Part shown: in pieces, positions 58,841 through 64,000 of the stretch | How positions within the stretch are numbered: position 1 is the first letter of the stretch | Layout of the letters: each line of letters begins with the position of its first letter | Source: Blastomyces gilchristii SLH14081 | Taxonomy: Eukaryota > Ascomycota > Eurotiomycetes > Onygenales > Ajellomycetaceae | Direction of reading: 5' to 3' | Length of the DNA stretch: 64,000 nt | Assembly: GCF_000003855.2 (NCBI RefSeq) | Contig: NW_003101675.1 | Coordinates: 1,551,277 to 1,615,276 of the forward strand | Translations under genes and position numbers: made by a program | Notes under the pieces: generated by a model | What the model was told of the DNA's origin: nothing | Seen by the model: the letters and a program-made list of their open reading frames with translations, nothing else | The model's database searches: none

Positions 58841-59999
58841 TTAACTATCATGATTCACAAATCACTATAATGTATAAGTATCAACATTTTTTCAACATTG
58901 ATATTCATAATATTAATATATTTTTAATGATATTATCTGATAATATAATTTGATAACACTCTCTTTTATAATATTAATATATTTTAAGAAATATGACAGA
59001 GATTAATCAAGATTATTTATTTACTTTTATATATCAATGATATTCAATCTGAGTTAGTACTAAAATTATAACTAAGCTAAGAAACAAGATTATTTTCTCT
59101 TATATTAATTCTTCTTACACACATCAGTGATCAGTTATTGAAAATAAATTATTATCTTTCTTAAATTATTATCATATCTTCTGAATTCACTTCTTTCACT
59201 TCTTTTACTTCTATTGAAGATTCACAAACTCTTCAAGAAATCACTGTGAATCACAAAGTCTATGTTATTTACAATTCAATATAGAATGCTCTTTTTCAAT
59301 CATAATAAATGATCACTTCATTCTTCATATCTGATTTCAGATCATAAAATTTATGAAAAACTCAACACAAATATTGAGATGAACTATGAAATAATTATCA
59401 ACAGATTGTATTACAGATTACTGAAGAGTTATCTCTCTGCTACAATCACTGCAACTTCATTCAGAAATATTCATTATAAACTGATCATAGCTCTGAAGAA
59501 ATTTCCTGACATCTAAAGTTATCAGAATGCAGATAATAAAAGAAAAATAATCAGAAAATTACTACTGAGCTAGTAAGTTACTCTATCAGATAATGATTTT
59601 TAATAATACTAACTTTCTAATTTGAAGAAAATCATGTAAAAATAATTATATATCAGTACTCTGATTTCACAACTCTCATCTGATAACTTCTGTGAATAAT
59701 TACTTCATATGTGTATATCTCTGAATCTTTCTCTTTGATTCATTGAAAACTCTGAATTCTGAACACTTCTTCAAATACTTAATTCAAATCTTTATATTTC
59801 ACATTGATTCTGTCTTCAGTCCAACCTCAAGACACACTACAAAGTCAATATATAATATCTAAGATCAGAGTTGAAGAATCATTGAAGAGTGTCTCTCACA
59901 GTGAATGCATGAACTAGTATAAATAATCTTACATTTATAAGAGTTACATGTTATTACATTGATGAGAACTGAACTTATTAAGAGACATTAATTAGATTT

Positions 60000-61570
60000 G
60001 AATCATTGATTAGTAGTTATACTGAGGATTATATAGCAGAGATATTAATGACTGTGATTAAAAATGACTATTAAGATATTAGTCTCAGTCTTCTTGCAAT
60101 TACAACTGATAATGCTGTGAATAACTATACTATGATAAAGAGCTTGAAGCAAAAATTAGCTTTGTATTTCTGAAATAATAAACAAGGTCATATTCTCTGC
60201 ATTGCTTATGTGATTCAACTTATGATGCAAACACTGATAAAGAATCTTAACATCAAGATAAAGAATAATGAGATGACTGATTCTTGAGATGAGAATGAGA
60301 TGAAAGTGATTACTCAAGTAACTTTTACATTTACTTTACAAAAGATAATATTTTTTAATAACACTTTTTAATATTGCTTTTTAATAACACTTTCTGATAA
60401 TACTACTGTTAATTTTGAATAGATTGACTAATAATTTAAATATCACAGATTTAAAACATTACTAATGTAATTTGTATCTTCTCTAAATAATAACAATGAT
60501 TCTATGATATTCAATAAATAAATAAATCAGTCACATCACTGAATATGATACAGAATATTAGAATATAATGAAGTTTAATATATGAGATGACTGTTCAGAC
60601 TCTTTGATTGTGTCAGATGATTAATCATTGAGTGTAACACTCTGATTGAGAAAAGATTCAGATATTGAAACTTTCTGATATAGAGTGAACTTAGTTGAAA
60701 TATGTGATTGATTTACTGTTTTGATTTTATAAGATAATAAAGACAGTCTCAATCACTTATACATCAATGCTGCAGTCAGTCTGATGAGTGTATAACAGTT
60801 TATTTACTCATCTTAAGAAGCAGTTGAATCACTCAAAAAGAAATTCAGTCTGAGATGATACTATAGCACAGGCTATTATTGCTGTAAGGAATAAACTGGT
60901 ATATTACTACAGTAAAACTGAACAATCTTTTGCAGAGTACTATACTATAGCAGCTCTACTAGATCTCTTTTATTAAGTTAATATCTACACTTCTCAAGAT
61001 TGAACAGAGAAGGAGTGAGACTTGTATGTCAAATTAGTCTGAGACTACTACAATGCCAACTATCAGAGATTTGAATGAGCAGATGTTCAAGATATGAAGA
61101 CAGTGAAATACAATTCTCTAGTAAGTAACAATCTTTGATAACACTTCATATCTCATAGAACTATAATACTAACTTTGAAACAGAACTTGCATACATTGAT
61201 TGCAACTGAAAATCAGGCAAAACTACATACTTGTAAAACTGAATTTGACTGCTATTTTCAAGATAATCTGACAAATTTACATGTCAAATCAATTCTAGAG
61301 TTATGAAAAATTGTTGAGAGTATATATTCAACTGTTGCACTGATGACATGTGATATTCTGACAATTTCATTGACAGGGGTGGGAATGGAGTCAAAGTTCA
61401 TCTCAAGTCAAGATATTTATCACTATTACTGAGAACAATTACAAGAAGAAATAATCAAGAAACTCATGATTGTAAAACATGAAATTATCAGACAGTTTAA
61501 TATCTCTGATCACAGTATATCAGAGAAGTGTAGTTTTCATGAGAAAGTGAAGAATAAACTTGCATAAGAA
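60000..61570 (+). pseudogene. hAT transposase remnant
   Basis: Plus-strand blocks in hAT order: ITTDNAVNNYTMIKSLKQ (60,100; family 'TDNASNN--M'), HILCIAYVIQLMMQTLI (60,190; 'H-RC-AHI-NL'), KLVYYYSKTEQSFAEYY with TIAALLDL (60,890-60,965; 'YY--T--S--Y--A--LDP'), and the dimerisation region YSTVALMTCDILTISLTGVG then MESKFISSQDIYHYYWEQL (about 61,340-61,450). At least two canonical introns are visible, one at 61,122-61,181 with GTAAGTAAC donor and TACTAAC branch. Stops inactivate the gene. The N-terminal zinc finger was not located. Confidence 0.88.
61122..61181 (+). other. Intron within the hAT transposase
   Basis: The donor is GTAAGTAACA, with branch site TACTAAC and acceptor GAAACAG. A similar intron (GTAAGTTACT ... 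TACTAAC ... TTTGAAG) lies at about 59,572-59,628. Both contain a TAATACTAAC segment preceded by GATAA(C/T) motifs. Confidence 0.65.
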
Positions 61571-61908
61571 TGTATTTAGTTGTTTCATGAGTGTTATCAA
61601 TAATTGTTACCAAATTCTGATTATATAAGCAATCACTGAATGAACTGAATGAGACTGATTTTGATCTTCAGTCTCAGTCTCATTCTGATTTTGAAAGAAT
61701 GATTATCTTTCACAGTTTATCCTGAGAAATTACTTCTATTTCACTGTTCTTGAATTAAATCTGGTCATTTTTCACACCATTTCTCTCAGAAATGGTTCAT
61801 TTTCAGATTTTTTTGAGGCTTGGTCCTGGTGAGACTCTCGCCAAGAAATGTATGAGACCAGACCAAATGAGATCAAATGTGAAATTCATAGTCCCGCCGG
61901 CCAGTCTA

Positions 61909-62366
61909 TATATATATTTCAGTAGAGAAAATTGAATCACTGACTTCTTTGATGAGAAGTCAGCATCTAGCTATTCTATATAGATAATGAGTGAATACTC
62001 TTCTCTTATTTCATGAGTGAGAATAGTCAGAGTAATATCTCAGCAGCATCTCACTATTAAGAAAGAGTAATCTGCTGATCTTGTATAGAAGTGAGATTCT
62101 TATATTCATTAATTGAATCTTTCTATAATATATCTGAATAATATCATAGAGTGATTGAAAACTAGTTCAGACAGAATGAAGTTATCTGCATGAAAGTGAT
62201 AAGTTATATGAAACTGCAACAGAGTCTTAACATGACTGAGAGTATTATAATATTCTTCTCTTTAACTGTATAGTTCTGATACTCTTAAGATTACTGAATT
62301 AGAAGTTATCTTTGTTATATAGTAACAGTTATCATCTGATTTAACAGCACATACACTGCATATGAT
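61909..62366. other. AT-rich segment without recognised content
   Basis: It lies between the hAT element and Gypsy-3 copy E. It has the CC/GG/CG-poor composition of old repeats but no family motif could be read. Confidence 0.4.
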
Positions 62367-64000
62367 ACAAAGAAATAGATGAGTTTTTCTGCTAACTATA
62401 TAGATCTTTCTTTCTCATCTCTGTTCAAATCAATTATATGATAAGTGAGTTTCTTATATATTAATTTAAAATGTGAAAAATGTAGTTAATAAGTGGTTTA
62501 CAGATCACTTATCATATTCTGTCCTGTATATAAAATTCTCTGCAAAAGTGATATATTTTAGAGACAAGCTAACAGTAGTGACAGAATTTTTTTAAAAAGA
62601 TTCTTCTCTGTATAACATATTTTTTTCCTCTCTCTTCATCTTTAATAGTGAGTGTATGAGAGCATCATTTTTGAAAAATAATAAAGAACTTATTCTGATA
62701 TTTTCTAGTGATCAAATGTCTTTATGATGCAGCTGCAGTCTTCATAACTGTCAAGAAAGTCAGGTTGAAGGCAGAGATAATGATGTTAATAAGCTACAGA
62801 AGCACTGCTCTTATTATCATATCTTCTTCTACTTCTACTTCTCTTACAGCTGCAGTAGTAGTTACTGTGTCTTGCAGTGAGATGTCATCTCTTCTGCTGA
62901 TCAGTTTATTCATATTCAGTTCTTTCTCTACTCTCTCTGTTATCATTGTGACACTGCTCTCTCTCTCAGTTAACACAGTGATGTATAACCCTGTGTAGTC
63001 ATTCAGAGAGAATCTTAGAAAGAGCTTGATTTCAGAAATAGTAACTCTGAGAAGCTCAATTTATAGTTCTTCTTCTGTGATATATCTGAGCTCTGCTCAG
63101 AATGCTGCTGAGTTGAGTCTGCAGAATTTCAGAATTTCTTTATCTTCTCTCTGTGAGAAGGCTTCAGTACAGTCTCTGATCAGTACTGTCACTTGTCTGT
63201 ACTATACTAAGCAGCTGAAGAAAGAGAGAATCTTATATACTTATCTCTTCTCTCACTTTCATTATTTTCATTGTATTTATAACAATAACTTCTTTCTCTC
63301 TGTAAGTATTATCTATTCTATAAGAAGACATTATATCAGTTCTGATGAGAAGTTCAGATACTCAAGCAGTACAGAGTGAGAGTCTCAGAGCTTCAAGTAT
63401 TGATAGATTCTATCAAGACTGAGAAGATTTCTCTTACTTATCTGTAAAAGAAGATGAAAGCATGAGTCTCTGAGATGAAAAAACATCTCAGAATGACTGA
63501 CTCTAAGAAGAGATCAGTCAGCACTGCTGTTGAAAGTACTGTGAAGATAAATCACTGATTAAAGAGAATCTCACTTCAATTGAAGCAGAGAACTAAGATG
63601 CTTTGTAAATTGATAAGTTAATACTTTAAGAATCTCTCATGCTCTTCTGTAGCATGCTTCTCTGCAGTGTTACAGTACTAACTTCTCAACAGATAAAGAT
63701 GCTGATGCTGAAGACTTCAACAGTGAAGAATGAGTTTGATGAGAATGTAATTGTTAATAAGTAAACTCTGATCTCTTTTTTTACTTTTTCTGTGAGCTGC
63801 AGCTCTATTAGAATAGCAGCAGTCTGCAGATCAATAATATTAATCTTATTAGTTTCAAATATCTCTTTCTCTTAATCACTTCAGAAATTTTATACTTGTA
63901 TAGTCTTATTAAACTTCTAAAAACTCTTTGAGAGAAAATAGAAGAACAGTGCTACAGAGTTCACAAGATATCAGCTCATTATCATGAGATCATCTCTAAA
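62367..64000 (-). mobile_element. Gypsy family-3 copy E, runs off the window
   Basis: It is collinear with 29,055-29,271 plus 50,312-51,900 of copy D and so shows the empty site of the Copia insertion. It holds the 3'-terminal part of a minus-strand Gypsy: the LTR-side region and a charged frame at 62,976-62,794 of unclear role. Pol lies beyond the right edge. Confidence 0.78.

Larger units (their letters stand above)
56047..61908 (+). mobile_element. hAT DNA transposon, 5.86 kb, degenerate autonomous type
   Basis: The ends are TAGACTAACCG on the left and the complement of TAGACTGGCCG on the right, with the 8-bp duplication TATATATA on both sides. A hAT transposase remnant lies at about 60,000-61,570, with a second coding remnant at 58,381-58,704. 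The left 2 kb contain A-rich and simple-repeat tracts. It is longer than most fungal hAT elements. Its termini are shared with the MITEs at 8,274 and 54,252, so it or a relative mobilised them. It is inserted in a TA-rich target. Confidence 0.87.

Noticed and set aside
1..64000. CRISPR array, bacterial operons, rRNA genes or telomere repeats
   Set aside because: The spaced repeats are transposon copies or microsatellites, the genes are spliced eukaryotic genes, and no rRNA-like or TTAGGG-type runs were seen.

Overview
The window is nuclear DNA of a filamentous ascomycete. Its genes have short introns (78-116 bp) with GTAAGT-type donors and CTAAC/CTGAC branch sites, and the four proteins look like their Pezizomycotina relatives. 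The contrast between one GC-balanced gene island and long AT-rich blocks of repeat-mutated transposons resembles isochore-type Onygenales genomes (for example the Blastomyces group). That placement is inference; no marker here fixes the genus.

Layout. (1) 1-18,980: AT-rich transposon block. A Ty3/Gypsy family-2 copy (minus strand) enters from the left edge and ends near 4,061. Fragments of Gypsy family-1, a hAT MITE and a SINE follow. A second Gypsy-2 copy (5,325-6,180, resuming at 17,681-18,216) was split by a pogo/Fot1 DNA transposon (6,181-17,678). That transposon was itself hit by a tRNA-derived SINE (6,967-7,344), a hAT MITE (8,274-8,776) and a full Gypsy-1 element (9,045-17,335). (2) 18,980-29,050: gene island with four intact genes: an ISWI ATPase, a HAPSTR1/C16orf72-like protein, a small DMAC1-like membrane protein, and the AP-3 adaptor mu subunit. 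The ISWI/HAPSTR1-like pair and the DMAC1-like/AP-3 mu pair are each divergent around a shared promoter; the middle two genes are convergent. These are unlinked housekeeping functions (chromatin spacing, stress signalling, complex I assembly, vesicle sorting). (3) 29,050-56,046: a four-deep nest. A degenerate Gypsy-3 element (minus) contains a Copia element (29,272-50,306, plus), which contains Gypsy-1 copy B (30,586-46,410, minus), which contains a Tad/I-type LINE (37,627-45,159, minus). Most junctions can be read from matching target-site duplications. (4) 56,047-61,908: a 5.86-kb hAT element with a recognisable transposase; a 506-bp MITE with the same termini sits at 54,252-54,757. (5) 62,367-64,000: a second Gypsy-3 copy running off the right edge.

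Most transposon reading frames are broken by stop codons, commonly TGA where a conserved Trp is expected. CC, GG and CG dinucleotides are almost absent from the long repeats, while CA and TG remain common. This points to repeat-induced C-to-T change mainly in CpC and CpG contexts rather than the classical CpA context. Short repeats (SINE, MITE ends, LTR cores) keep CpG.

The most unusual item is a pair of overlapping antisense reading frames, conserved at the same place in both Gypsy-1 copies between pol and the 3' LTR, with a Cys-pair motif. Also notable are the SINE/LINE pair sharing a 3' end, the hAT/MITE pair, and a GC-rich module at the LINE 5' end that also exists alone at 18.2 kb.
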